Shown here: piece by piece, positions 34,364-47,276 of the stretch | How the letters are laid out: each line of letters starts with the position of its first letter | Numbering within the stretch: the first letter of the stretch is position 1 | Origin: Acanthaster planci | Lineage: Eukaryota > Echinodermata > Asteroidea > Valvatida > Acanthasteridae | Direction: 5' to 3' | Length of the DNA stretch: 64,000 nucleotides | Assembly (NCBI RefSeq): GCF_001949145.1 | Contig: NW_019091399.1 | Coordinates: 316,859-380,858, forward strand | The notes under the pieces: model-generated | The model's database searches: none | The model's input: only the letters and a program-made list of their open reading frames with translations | Told to the model about the DNA's origin: nothing | Made by a program: the position numbers and the translations under genes

Positions 34364-34525
34364 CGAGTCAACTCGGACCCAAACCAACTCAGACCCACGA
34401 CCAACTCGGACCCATGCAAACTGGGACCCAATACTAACCCGGACCCACGAACAACTCGGACCCAATACTAACTCGGACCTAAGACCAACTCAGACCCACC
34501 CTGAGTCAACTCGGACCCAACACAA
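34364..34525 (+). repeat. Minisatellite with CAACTCGGACCCA core
   Basis: About ten degenerate copies of a 16-18-bp unit (CAACTCGGACCCA plus a variable spacer such as ATACTA or CGAC). A related tract lies at 34998-35065. It sits in the interval between the FKBPL-like gene and GOLGA1. Confidence 0.85.
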
Positions 34526-34997
34526 ATCAAATCATTTAAAAATAAAAATGTGGAATATTTCCTATTGTCTTAAACTTGGAGACGATTTTGAAGCATCGTG
34601 TGTCTGCTCACGAGCTCATTATTAATATTTTGTGATCCAACCTTTTTTTTTACAATAAGAGGAGCCATAATCTTGAGGGATCATAGAATTGTTTATATAA
34701 ATCCCGAATTTGTGATTGATAGTTTCCTGTTCAGAGTAGTTCTTTCACAAAAAGCCCCACATCGCAGGCCTTTTTTGGATAGACGCGGACGGCTACATTC
34801 GGAGCTGAACGCATAGTTTTACTACTATTAGGGGGGGTATCTTCGGGAAAAGGAAGATTAAAAAAGTTCATAAAATTGAAATGAAAAGTGATCGATCTGG
34901 CCATAATCTTGAATTTCCAGCAAAGGAAAATGAAGCCTCTTCGCGAGGTTCAAGAGCCGGTGCTATTTCGGTCTACGGGTGCGTATTTGGTGTGGAT

Positions 34998-35065
34998 GTC
35001 AGACAACTCGACCATTTGCCAACTCGACTTCTGACAACTCGACCGTTGAGACAACTCGACCAACA
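34998..35065 (+). repeat. Second short tandem tract, GACAACTCGACC core
   Basis: Four to five copies of (G)ACAACTCGACC with variable spacers. The core differs from the tract at 34364-34525 mainly by a missing G, so both probably derive from one repeat. Confidence 0.75.
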
Positions 35066-35906
35066 TTATCAACAAATCATGCACTAAGATTGACTAATCA
35101 TACAAAGCCAGTGATTTCGCGTATCAACCAATGACGTTCAATGGCTTCATTTACCCAACATGCCCAAACAGTTCTTTATTAAATTTACCTAGACTGCATT
35201 CATTGACTGTTCCGGTTTATGAAATGGAAAGATTGCATCATTCGACACCCTATGCACTAGCCCCATGACACTGGTGTGAAAGTGTTTTGTTCTGTAAATG
35301 CGTCAAGATTTTCCTTTATAAGTTTGGTATTTTAGGACATGATACTGTATCACTTTTTGATGGCTGATGAGCTACTGCAGGGGAACATTTGTGATATCCA
35401 TAGATAGAGTACTGAACTCTTTTCCATGAAAGTTTGTTTTGCCATATCAGCACTGCTATTTACATGTAATACACCAATTCACTACCGATCAAAAAGTTGC
35501 AATTTTATCTTTGCATTGTTTTAACGTGAATCCCAAGTGAAATTGTAGTGAGATTCATTTTTCATTTATGAACCCTGGCTCTGGTACAATTTTGTAACGG
35601 AAAGAAAGTTAGAAATTGCAATAGGTCTGAATTGCACATGAATATGAATTCACAATGACAATGAAAGCATGGATCCAGATTCATAGATTTGTCCAAGTAC
35701 ATGTACATGTACCACATAACACTGTACATACACCATTTGCAGTGCAGGTACAATACAAGAGCAAAAACCTAGTTCCAGTTCACAACCAAGTATCCACTGC
35801 TTAAAATAAATATCAAATGACAGGAAAAGATCATGTATGATGAAGCCCTATTTTTCTTGTTTTCTGTAGGCCCCTAGGTTGTTCACAGGTGTAAATATCA
35901 GTCATC

Positions 35907-38900
35907 ATGTTTGCCAAATTGAAGAAGAAGATCGTTGAAGAGGAGGGAGTCGATGAGGGTGAGTTGACTAAAAAGTACGTCCCTGGGGCAGCAGTACCGC
36001 AACGACCCTCAAATGGATCACCAGTATCCAGAGGACATAGAGGCTCAGCTGGTAGTCTGTCATCTCACGGGAGCTCATCAAGTTTGAACACTCAGGCTGA
36101 GACTAAAAAGGTAAGTTGGCATTTAACTGGTTTCATCTGACTTTCAGAACGTAATTTTTCTTGGGTCTCTATTAAGCAGTTAACTAATGATTGAGGGCTT
36201 CCAAAACTTTTGGTTTCACTTTGTAAATTCCAAATTATGAGTTTAACCCTAACCCCCCTCAGCAATTTTTCCAGAAGTCTACTCAACCTGTTAAATTGCA
36301 ACACCCTTTCACTGCTGGGTAGGGTATAGGTACTCAACCCACCAGATTCCAACAGTCCACTTGCTGTATCAGTACACAGCCCAACAAACTCCAACAGGCA
36401 GTTAACTGTTGGGCTTTGGCTGAGTGGGGATACTTGGTCATATGCTACATGTATGTGGGTAATTCCAGAAATTAGGGGTCCATTTTTTATGTGTGTGTCC
36501 CTATCACATCTGACGTGATTTTGTAAGTTCAGAGTACATTTTATAATTTCCAAAAGTGATGAATTAATGCAAATTACCTGCCAAACAAATAGTAATAGAT
36601 TGAAATCAATTCCGGTGATATTTCCATGTCAAATAACAAAGGTCCGATGTAACAGGGACACAAAAATCTCACACTTGGACCCCTAATTTCTGGAATTACC
36701 CATGTATAAAGAGTGATAACACAATGTACCCATCCCTTCAAGATCCAACAGCTGCAGGGCTATACAAAATTATATTTCTTTTTCGGGGGGGGTTCAGATT
36801 TTTTTGTTTTATCTTTGACTTCTCTCTAAAAGCAAGGTCACCCAACACACTAGAGCAATTTATTCTACTTCTTAAGTACAGGTACATGACCAAATGACCA
36901 CCATTGTTTACTGGCACACACATTCCAGCAGCATTATTCATCAAATATCCAGCAGCAAGTAGTGGGCAATACAGACCATATCCACTCAGTCAAAACCCAT
37001 CACTGTTACTGCATCCGTACAGTGCTCATCCCGTCATAACCCAACACTTTATGTAGTAAGCTTCATATGTACACAGAACTCAACCCATCAAATTTCCACA
37101 AACTCTGCTGTTGTAAAGTGGGATGGGGAACGTTAGGGTTGAACATCCTTCTTATGAACTCTTGAAAACAGTCCAAGGGCTTTATTAGTTATACTTTGGC
37201 CTGATTCTCTGTAGTCAGCTTTATTGATTGGCTTTTTTAATTTAGGGGCCTGAGGCAAATACAGAAAGTCTCCAAGCAGAGCTTACTCAGAGAAGTGATC
37301 AAATACGTCGTCTGGAAAACAAGCTAGATGAGTACTCAGCAATGCTGAAGGAAGCAGTCAAGGCTAAGGAGAAATTGGAGGTAGCCCTGGAGAAACAAGA
37401 AGAAGGTTAGCAAGAATTCCACGGTAATTTGTAATGTTAAGTTTTGAATCTGTGCTCGCATTTGCAGAAAAGGTGCGAACAGGTAAGCATTATTTACTCA
37501 TGGGGCAGTAGCACAGAATTAGAGTCAGACTTCTGTTGGTGACTGTCTTTGTAGCCAACACCAAACGGATCCAAGAGTTGAACGAAGAGTTTCAGTTGAG
37601 ACGCTCCAAGATGGCCGACAAGCTAGCCACAGCTGTAAGGAAGAAAGAAGATGAGATGAATGAACAGATACAAGCACTGGAGAAAGTAAGTAGCCAGCCA
37701 GCAGACAGTGGCATGTACAGCAAGACACATTATTGTGATGGCTATTTGTAATGGTCAAATCTGTCAACGCTAGCAGGGAATAGTTCTATCATAGGTGTTT
37801 GATGTGTACAGTAAAATGACTAAATATTTTATGTACATTTCTATTCCTAAAGAGCCAAAAACCAATTTGTTGTTCACTCATACCCAGATTCTAAAGGGTG
37901 CCAGATGCAACCCCCTCAAGGAATGTTCTATTTTCCTTACCAATCCTCTGTGTAGGAGAAAACAGATCTTCAGGATCAGCTCCAGCGATTGTCAATGGAT
38001 AAATTCAAGAAGCAAGAAGAGAGTGAGGAACTTCAAGGATTCCAAGTCCAAGAACTTGCCAAAGTCAAACATATGGTCAGTGCTGACAAATGCAGAAATT
38101 CAACAGGATATAATAAAGGGGCACAGAAATTTGTTTGTATGTTTATGATGAAGCATACATGTAGATTTGAGTAAGAAAGTAAATGTTAGGGATGCTGTGT
38201 AGCTTGAAATGGATTGTTGGAGTTGTCAATTAAAACTGGCTTCTCTTTTTCAGTTCCCCTTCAGTCTTTCGTTTCATTAATCATGAAAAGTAATTTCAAT
38301 GTTGTTGTTTGAAGCAATGGCTTTAGTGCCAGTTCAGTTATCCGAATTATGTATTAATCTATTATCTTCTCTTGAACTTTGCTAACAAACCTCATTTGTG
38401 TTATATGTTTGCGTTAGTTTGTTAACAGTCAGGAGGAGCTGCATAAATGTAAGGCAGATTTAGCCCATCTCCAGGAGAAACTTGATGAAAGTAATCAACA
38501 AGCGGAAAAGCTAGGAATGGAGCTGAGCAAAACTAGAGACAGCCTGACCAAACTCAGACATGCCAGGTAGTGACTGGCGTGAAAGCCACTGTGTAAAGAA
38601 ATACAAACTTTCCTCGGCCTTCAAAATGCCTTCAAATTCGACATTATTTGAAAACCATGTTGCATGTAGTACAGAAAGTGTCACCATATTTAGACAAACA
38701 TTGAACTAAATTGTCAACTAAAATAGTTGAATTTAGAAACTAAATCTAGTTTAGATGTCAAATGAAGATGATTCCTTATTTGTTTGTTTGTTGGATTGTT
38801 TGTTTGTTTGTTCATTGTCATCTCTCGTTTGACTGAATTACAGGGACGATGACATCAAGCAAAAGACAGCAGCTGAGGAGCATGGTACACAACAGGAACG

Positions 38901-41900
38901 ATTGAAGAAACTGCTGGAGGAAAGACTACAGAGTGTTACAACAGAAAGCCAGGAGGTAATGGATGCGTTCCTAAGTCAGTTAGTTATCAACTGGCTCTGG
39001 CTGTGAGTACTTCATACTGTACATCCATGGCAAGCTGCCACAGCCATTAGTCAGTGGCTTCCAGAGGCATATGTTAGTTCTAGCTGCAGCCATAGGGTTG
39101 AATGAAGCAATTGTGGCAAGGACATTGTTCAAGGACTGAGAATCATTTTCTCCTGCTTGGTTCAAATTCACAGTTGGAAAACTTTGTCTCAGCATGCAAG
39201 TCTTTAAGCCATCACCTGAAAATCACAAGGCTTCAGCTGTGTGCGTACTATATGTTAGTGTTCTTGCCTACTCTATGTATTTTCTGTAGTTGATTTCAAT
39301 TATTGTATTCGCAGAAGAGTAAGAGGTTGGTAGCACTGGAGGAGAGGTTGACACAGACTCAGGAGGAACTGGAAGCATTACGTCATGACAGCGAGGTTCA
39401 TAAAACACAGGTAGATGGGTCATTCCATGAGGTTGGGGCACAGGTAGATATCAAACACATAAATTTGGAGTACCAGGAACAATGATGGTGTGTTTGAATA
39501 CATTTTATGGTTTGCTTAAATAGTGGAGCATTTTCCAACATACTCAAAATGAGGTTGGTTATACTATTTCAAGGCTGCAGCTCAGCAACGAGAGAGTGAA
39601 AGCACCAACAAACATCTGGAGGAGAAGGTTAGAATGCTTGAGCAGAGACTATCAGATCACAGTCTGAGTGATGATGAGCAGATGAAAGCTATCATGGCTG
39701 AGGTACTAAGTAGATGATGCTACATTCTCCTATAGCTGCTTCTTTGCTTTAGATTTGTTTCTTAACCACTTGCTGCCAGGGGGAAGTTATCAATGTTGAT
39801 GATGCTGGTCCGGGATAATCATCATTTTTTTCTGTTTTCAAAATTCTTTAAAAACACGTGAAAGACTGTCTGGTGTCCACTCTAGCCTGACAGACAAAAT
39901 CTATTCACACCTTAGTATTTCAGCCAGGCCTGCAGCTTGTGAAAAGAGCCCAGATTGTGCGGTGTTATATAAGTTTGTTTTGTTCACGAACCTGGCTCAG
40001 TGCACTGCTGACCTCTTTTCAATAGGGGCCAGGTTAGCATGCAGCGGTGCTGTGTGGCTCATCACTGAGGTGGTGGAGCACTTTTATTCCCCAGTGGTAA
40101 TCCGCTCGCTCTAAATGCCCCAAACCGGGGTATACTGTTTCAAAACAAGGCAGGATTATCTCCACTTTTGAGAGTGAGAAAATGTCGGCAATGCCCAACA
40201 GCCTGGTCTTTTGTTCTGAGTATGGTATTTTGTTACAAGGCCCTGTTCCCTTTGTCCGAGTTCGGAGACCCCGGCCACACATGTAAAGCATACGTGTCCG
40301 GATCCGGAATCCCCGGCAGGAAGTGCTTAATTGGCCTATTTCCTTTAAATAAAAGCACATTTATAAAAGTACGTGTAATCTCATTCTGCAAAATCTGTTC
40401 AAAAACTAATGCCTTTAATAATGATTTTCAATAAGGTTACTAAGTGGGCAAAATTAGTTTACATTTGGAGTGATTTGTTGTACGTTCATTTTTTAGAGAG
40501 ATACCCTAGAAGAAAAGCTGGAGGTTTCCCGTCGCGAACTCATTGATGTCAAAAGTTCATCAGCTGACAAGATATCAAGTCTAGAACAGCAGGTAAAATC
40601 TAACTCACTTTAAATCCAGGATTAAAAAATATCAGAAACCATTTGAGCCCTTTGGGGTTCCATGTGTTTGTAGAAGTTCTGATGAGCTGTCTGTTGGTCA
40701 GTCTGTTGGCGTAACATAAAAAGGATTATTACATTGGGTTTGTGCACTCCATCTGTATAGTAAATCAGAGAACCAATTCATGTTAACCCATATCTGAACA
40801 AACCCATGACCTCTTTTCTCAGATTATCAGGATTTGTTCCTAAAATGCTGGCTTGACACGATATAGCATGGTGAGCTGATTTTTCCCATTCTGTCTGTGG
40901 TTACATGCCAGATCTCTCACCTGAACACTAAGATGGCTGAGGACAGAGAAGATGCAATTCAGAGGCAACAGATTCTGGATGCTATGAGCAGAAGACATGC
41001 TGAGGAACTTGGCCAACTTCAAGCTAAGCTACAGGACACAGAACAACAGGTGCAGACTCATATTGAATTGGTCAAACAGAGAGACACTCAGATTGCTGTA
41101 CAGGTGGGTAGATATCAATGTGAGTTATCTGACAATACATGTCTGTTACCTTTAATTATCTCTGAAAGCGAATGAGGACAAGAATGTTTAATTAAACGTA
41201 ATACCAAATCATGTTAGATGTAAGAATGTTTGTACTAAAAATTCAATTTGTAGCATTCTTGGAGAGGCAGTGATTGTCGAGTTTTATCTTTACCAGTTGG
41301 TCTTTGAATTAAAAATTGGCTGTGTTTGCTAAAATGCTGTGATATATGGTATTTGCAAATGCAGAAATCTCTGAGTGATACAGAAATACAAGCAATACAG
41401 GAGCAACTTGATGTCACCAAGAAACAGTCTTTGGAAATGAAGAAACAATTACAAGATAAGATAGCTACATTGGAATCTAAGATTACTGGGCTCAGTACAG
41501 CTACTGACTTTGAGAAGAGTGCAACGGAACACAAAATTGTAAGTTACTCTACATGCATTTTTATTTTTGTTTTGGTTTTTTTTTTTTGGGGGGGGGCATT
41601 TAATGGTTTCAATTCTACAGGGAGCTTCTGGTTTCTGTGAAGTATATGTTTTTACTGTATAGCTTTTTAAACCTTTCCGTTCCTGAAATCAACAAATTCA
41701 GCTGAGCTAAAGACAAAGACCTGTACAGAATCCTCTTTTGGAAATCTTAACTTGTGTATTTCAGTTTCTGCTAGTGCTAGAATTTGGATAATGGCTGTTA
41801 TTGTGTTGAATTTTTTTACACTTGAATGAGAACACTTTTAATTTTGTTATCACTTGAGAATGGTTTTGTGAGGGGTCAGCTTTGATTGTGGTAAAATTCT

Positions 41901-44900
41901 GCTGCCATTGACAGACACGTCTAGAGAGTCAGAATGAGGAGTATTTGGAGCGTGAGATTGAGCATGAGAAACACATCACTCAGTTGGAAGAGGCAAAAGA
42001 ATCTCTTTCGGTGAGTCTCCATATGTATAGAGAAGAATGCCTCCAATGTTGAATTTTTTTTATCGTTCTGTTTTCTACCATATAACCTGCTTCATCCTTG
42101 ACTGGTTCACGTATGTCTTGAATGAAAGACAGGTGCCCGTAACCCACTTTTGTGGCTAGGGAAGACAGTGCCCTCAAGTCTGTTTGCATTTATCTAATAG
42201 TATGTGATCTTTGCAGGCATCTCTGACAACAAAATCCAAGGAGTGTGAGAGACTAACAAGAGAAGTGGAGGAGATAAGGGAACGAGCAGAGGATTTATCC
42301 AAACAGGTATGCAGTCATTCAAGAAGACCGTTTCATGTGCTCCAGTCTCCAATAATTATCAGTGATACTTTATGGGAACCTCTAAATGCAAACGTTGAAG
42401 TTGTGTACAATGTCCATCACAACAACATGGTATGGTCTAGCCACACTGATATGATGTGTAGACTGTACTTACCATACCCTGCATGTCATTGCTCAATAAG
42501 CTATGAGTGTAGAAAGCTATGAATACCGTAAAACACAAAGATAATGAAATGAAGCAAAACTCCTTGGCCATCTGACATGGTTGCTTATTGTCTCCAAGCA
42601 GAAGCCGTGAAATCACAATACTGTAATTATACTTTTAAACATTGTTCATAAAGGCCTCAGCCAACTTGATTTTACATCCCCAGAATTGTGGAAGTTTAAC
42701 TTACCCTTAATGCAATTCAAGCATTTTTCTGTTTAATCTAACTTTTGACCATTCTCTCCAGGTTCTGACAGCAAGTTCTTCTGTCATGGATGCTCACAAA
42801 GAGGTGGACAGGTTACGAAAACTTGTGGAAGTTAAAGATACAACCATCAACAAGTCAGACCAAGGTTTGCAGGTTACCAACCAGTGTCGTATGTGAAGCA
42901 TACCACCAGTGACTGGTTCCCAATAGACTATTGCTCTTCACGTTTTCCAGCTTAACAGCTTCATAAAGTTTTTACTTCAGTAGTTTTAGTTCACCCAAAC
43001 TGCTTCTCATTAAGCAGAGAAATAAGCAATAAGCAATGATAGTAAGCAGTTTCAATCTTAGAAACAGGAAGTGTTGCATCAGAATAAACTATCATTAAAT
43101 GTATACTGTGTAGAACAAATATGGATGACAAGTCATCCAGCCCATAGGAATAACCAAACTACACTGTGGTTTATTTTGACTGAGCAGAAAATGAGGAGTT
43201 GAAACGACAAAACTTGGAACTGGCAAACAGTCTGGCTCAGCAGGAGCAAGAGATGCAAACTTGCCATGATGAGGCACAGAGGGCGCTGTTTGAGAAGAAT
43301 GAAAGCATCAGCGTCTTGAAACAGAGTCTATCTGAGAAGGAAGAGGAGATTGGAATGGGTCAATCCAAGGTTCGTAATGTGTTTAGATAAAAATCTTGCC
43401 AAAGATATTTATGTGTGGACTAAAACTCACGTGAGAAACCTGGTAACTCGTTTCCTGTGCTTAGCAGATTTCTGTCCTTGACTGTTCCATGGAATTTGTT
43501 GGGAGCAAGAATTCTGCCTGAGCATACTCTGTCTTTATCAAATAAACCACAAAAGATATTGATTGATGCATTTCACCCTTATGAAAAAGTGGAGGAAGAA
43601 AGCAAAACCCAGCAGCATTAGAATCTCCAACCCATAGCCTTCTAATACTGTGGTTCAAATGTCAAAGGTCTTAACCTTACAGCAACCAGATACTTTGTTC
43701 AACCAAATGCTACTCTTGCTGAACAGTTCACAGAGTTACCCTTTAAAGGGCCAGTTATCTCAGAGCTTCTGGATTCCATTCCAAGAACTCAGTAAGTCAA
43801 TTGAAAAATTATGGACTTTTGCAGACCCGTTGCTCAAAAATGCGTGTTGCAGGAAAATGGCAGGTCTGATTTTCACAAAATTTTAAGAAGAGTACCTCAA
43901 GATAATGTTAGGAAAAAGTCTGTTAGACTCAGCGCAGGAAAAATATGCACTGCAATGATTACTCAACTCTTTTAGAATTAAGAAACACACAAAAAAGAAC
44001 CTTAAATTAATGGCAGTAATAATGGCAACATGGGTTGCTTGGGATAATATGAGTGATTTTTTTTCTGGCAGATAAAGGAGCTGGAGGAGAGTCTAGCTGC
44101 TTCTCAAGCTGACACCAATGGAGTCGATGATGGAGAGGTCAGAGTTCATGCTTAAGTGTCATATTATATCCAGGCATTACCCTCACACCAATTAAGATTC
44201 ATAAAACACCGTAGGAACCTAATAATAATGTCCAGCAATTCAATTGGGTAACTTGACTGTCGGATAATTTTGCATGTAGAAATAAATGTTCATGTTACTC
44301 CACAGGATGTTGAGAAGTTGAAGCAAACTCTTGAAGAACAGGAGCAGCAGTTAAATGAAAAAAATAAGACAATAAAGATGCAACAACAGAGGTTAGCAGA
44401 CTTGAAGAAGACACTACAGAGAGAACTGGTGAGATGTTAGATGACCACGATGGGTGCATGTGCTTATGGGTACTTTTCTACAGTTTACAGTGCAATGGCC
44501 CAGTGTCACTAGCCTAATTAATTCATGTAGTGTAACAAATTTGGTTTCAATTGAAGTGAAATGTCCTTCTGGTATTGCTGTATTTGGTGCTGAATTAAGT
44601 GAATTCTAGTTTAATTGTAACTCTATAATAATCTATAATATATAATATTTTTCACAATTTGAGTAGAGTTGTCAGCTATGTGCTCAAATGAATATTGATC
44701 TTAATCAAACTGACAGGAGTTCTTCTGGTGACTCATTAATTATGTGGTAATGCCATCAAAATTGCTGAAGTGTGTTTGATGACAACTTTTACCCCAATCC
44801 TGTATTGTTTACAGAAAGTCCAGAATTCCTCCGGCTATGACTCGCCAGAGGAATTTTCCAAAGACAGAGGTCAAAGTTCAAGCTCTACAGGGACAAGTAA

Positions 44901-47276
44901 AAGTTCTAGTTTAGGAGGGTTGAGTAACAGCAACGTCCTCCAGTCATCAGGGTATAGCTTTGCTTCAGGGTCCAGTGAGTCATCGAGCATTAGAGGGATG
45001 GCCTCATTAAGTCCAAACGCAGCAGGCCTGGATCGACAGGACTTGAGAGAAATCAACTTCCAATATCTGAGACATGTCGTGTTCAAGTTCATGAGTAGTA
45101 CAGATCAAGAGGTAAATTGTGCTTTACAGTGTTTCAGGCCTCCTTTCACTGGCCAAGTACAGCCTGTGTAATAGCTCATTGTGAAAGTTATCACTTATGT
45201 TCATAAATTACGTGAAGTATGAGTTGGTAACCTCGTAAACACGTGAAATGCAAGGTAGTTGGCACAGGGCATGAGTTTTTCTATGATGAGAGTAACAGGA
45301 TACTGATTTGGCTGAAGAGAGATGCAAGAAAAGCACTTCTGCATTTGGTAAAGCTCATGCTTTCTTACCACCAGTATCAGGTATCCTATTCCTGCCGGAC
45401 GGAATTTGCATATGCAGAGTGAGTTTTTGGGTGATTTTTAAGATTTTCCGTTTTCAAAATTCTTCAAAATTCATAACTTCATTCCTGGACACTTACACCC
45501 ACACGAATGACTGTCTGGTGGCTACTCTAATCTGTCAGGCAAACCTCCATTGACGCCCGGGTATTGCAGCCAGGCCTGCTGCCCAGTAAAGAAAGCCCAA
45601 AATTATGCGGGGTTGCGTAATTCCTTTGTTCCCGAAATTGGCTCTGTGCATTGCTGAATGGCAATGGTGTCTTTTCAGATGCAGCCAATTGGCATGCAGC
45701 GGTATTGTAGCGCTCATCACCGGAGTGCTGGAGCAGTTTTGTCCCTGTCGATAATCCATGGGCATGGATGCCGCAAACAATAGTATACTGTTTCAAAACA
45801 ATGACAGATTACCTCCGCTAATGCCAACACTCTGTGCTGAAAAATGTCGGCAATTCCCAGCAGCTCCTTTTTTGGTTCCGAGTACAGTCTTTTGTTACTA
45901 GGCCCAGCTCCTTTGTCCGATTTCGGGCACCCTAGCTGTGCATACAAACCTAAGGTCTCTGGTACCGGGAACCCCGGCACCCATGAGCATTGATGTCAAG
46001 TGTCCAGGATTTTGGCCGTATTTGTAGTACTTTCTTCTGTATGTCCTCTGTCACACAGAGTCTGATAATAAAGTTGATTGTTGTTGGTCTTTTCCTACCA
46101 GCTGATTGAAAGGAGCCGTAGGCTCTTTTGAATGTCAGTCCTACAGTTCTTTGGTTAGCCTATGGTACAGCCCCATTGCATTTTCTTCCAGAGAGATGCC
46201 ACGGCCCCAGCAAATCAAATATCTCCAACTCAAGAGAATGATTGTCTTTCTCTTGACAGGCCAAGCAGTTACTGAAAGCAGTGTCTACTGTGCTGGAGTT
46301 TACTCCACATGAGGAGTCATTGATCACTAAGACTCTGGAATGGAAGGTTAGAGTCATGTCAAAACATATCAATGATTGATTTTTCTGTTTCCCAAAAGAC
46401 TGCTGATAAGTTACATTTCATGTTACTTAGCCCCCGTGGATCTGAAATTAATGTTATTATACGACATGGAATATCTTTGCTACCTTTGGATCCATTGTGT
46501 AATTTTGCCCTTAATTGTATGAAACTATGAAATGTTGTTGATGTATCATAGATGGATATCACATTAGCGCTGTCTGTGCATATCCGCATCAAAACCGAGG
46601 CTCTCTGTGTTGAATTTAGTCGCGCGCGCGCCCGCTGAGTCAACACAGTACATGCAGTATCCGTTTCGTAAGTGTGACGTCACTTCAGTTTAAACCACAC
46701 CCACTGCACAAGATAAACGACCATCGCAGGTATGAGTTCGCGGTAAATTGCCATTATTTTTTCTTTTGATTTCACGCGTCGAGTCATCCTGAAAGACTCG
46801 TCCACAAAAATTTGCAGCCTGAAAAGTCTGAATTTAACATACCTTTATGTATTTTGTGTCTTGACTCCTTACTTTCAATTGTCTGATCATATTAAGAATT
46901 GAAGCTGACACATACAGCCTCGTTTCCAAATGTGGAATTGCGCAGATCGACGCTAAAAGCGTCGTATTGGGATCCCTCTATTGGTTGACACTTAATCTTG
47001 CACCCACATTCAGATGCGTTACTTTTGCAGTGTTCTATGTACACTCAGTGAAAAGATTATTGGCAGACGCTGTGTGCTATTTGCATATGGGAACTATCGC
47101 ATTCACATGATATGTCAAAATATTGCCATATGGTCTTACAAATGAATTCCCCTTCAGAGATTGTGACTTCGCATTCATCATTTTGTTCTACTTTGTTTTC
47201 TTCTCAGACATCTTGGTTTGGGGTCCGCCCATCTCCGAAGAAAACCATTCAAGTGTCATCTCTTGCCTATAGGTGA
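35907..47276 (+). CDS. GOLGA1: Golgin-97 (GRIP-domain golgin), 20 coding exons
   Basis: Long coiled-coil tether of the trans-Golgi network that captures endosome-derived vesicles; its GRIP domain binds Arl1-GTP (known for the family). Exons: 35907-36110, 37246-37405, 37555-37685, 37956-38075, 38418-38566, 38844-38955, 39315-39410, 39574-39702, 40497-40592, 40912-41103, 41365-41538, 41915-42010, 42217-42306, 42762-42864, 43188-43369, 44072-44137, 44306-44428, 44815-45111, 46260-46346, 47208-47276. They total 2676 nt, 891 residues (human 767), and all phases join. The N-terminus MFAKLKKKI is the conserved golgin-97 start. ELQGFQVQELAKVKHM and NEKNKTIKMQQQRLADLKKT match the human coil. The GRIP domain begins at about residue 817 (DLREINFQYLRHVVFKFM; Tyr825 is the Arl1-contact Tyr), and LEWKTSWFGVRPSPKK ends it. 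A 5' UTR acceptor lies at 35869. Exon 1 carries a Ser-rich linker; exon 18 carries a Ser/Gly-rich stretch before GRIP. Confidence 0.95.
36457..36701. mobile_element. Intact 245-bp MITE with perfect 26-bp inverted ends
   Basis: Both ends begin GGGTAATTCCAGAAATTAGG, and the match runs 26 of 26 bases through GGTCCA. There is no coding capacity. Flanking ATGT on both sides may be a 4-bp duplication, but the local ATGT-rich context makes this unsure. It lies in GOLGA1 intron 1. Related copies are at 7168-8510 and about 6373-6570. Confidence 0.9.
39762..40330 (+). mobile_element. TTAA-flanked MITE, copy 1
   Basis: Starts TTAACCACTTGCTGCCAGGG and ends CCGGCAGGAAGTGCTTAA, so the ends are imperfect inverted repeats directly inside TTAA. 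That is the target choice of piggyBac-type elements. It is 569 bp, lies in the GOLGA1 intron after exon 8, and has relatives at 45390-45985 and 55088-55676. Confidence 0.8.
45390..45985 (+). mobile_element. TTAA-family MITE, copy 2 (worn ends)
   Basis: It shares long internal blocks with copies 1 and 3, for example TTTTCAAAATTCTTCAAAAT, GACTGTCTGGTGGC, GCAGCCAGGCCTGCTGCCC and ACTGTTTCAAAACAATG. It lies in the GOLGA1 intron after exon 18. The inverted ends and flanking TTAA are not clear, so the limits are approximate. Confidence 0.7.
46620..46636 (+). repeat. (CG)n tract
   Basis: A short run of alternating C and G in the GOLGA1 intron before the last exon. The region around it, to about 46720, is shared in part with 6019-6076. 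Confidence 0.6.
46655..46715 (+). repeat. Interspersed repeat with CRE palindrome, second copy
   Basis: Contains AGTGTGACGTCACTTCAG within a 31-base identity to the inverse of 6019-6076. After the core it reads CACACCCACTGCAC, against CGCCCACAGCAAATGCAC in the other copy. Confidence 0.55.

Noticed and set aside
39574-39702. Alternative acceptor at GCTGCAG for GOLGA1 exon 8
   Set aside because: Using it shifts the frame into an early stop; the TTCAAG acceptor at 39573 keeps the phase.
45527-45980. Minus-strand frames of 80-89 codons with Cys/Gly-rich translations
   Set aside because: They lie within the TTAA-family MITE copy 2 and have no counterpart in copies 1 and 3.
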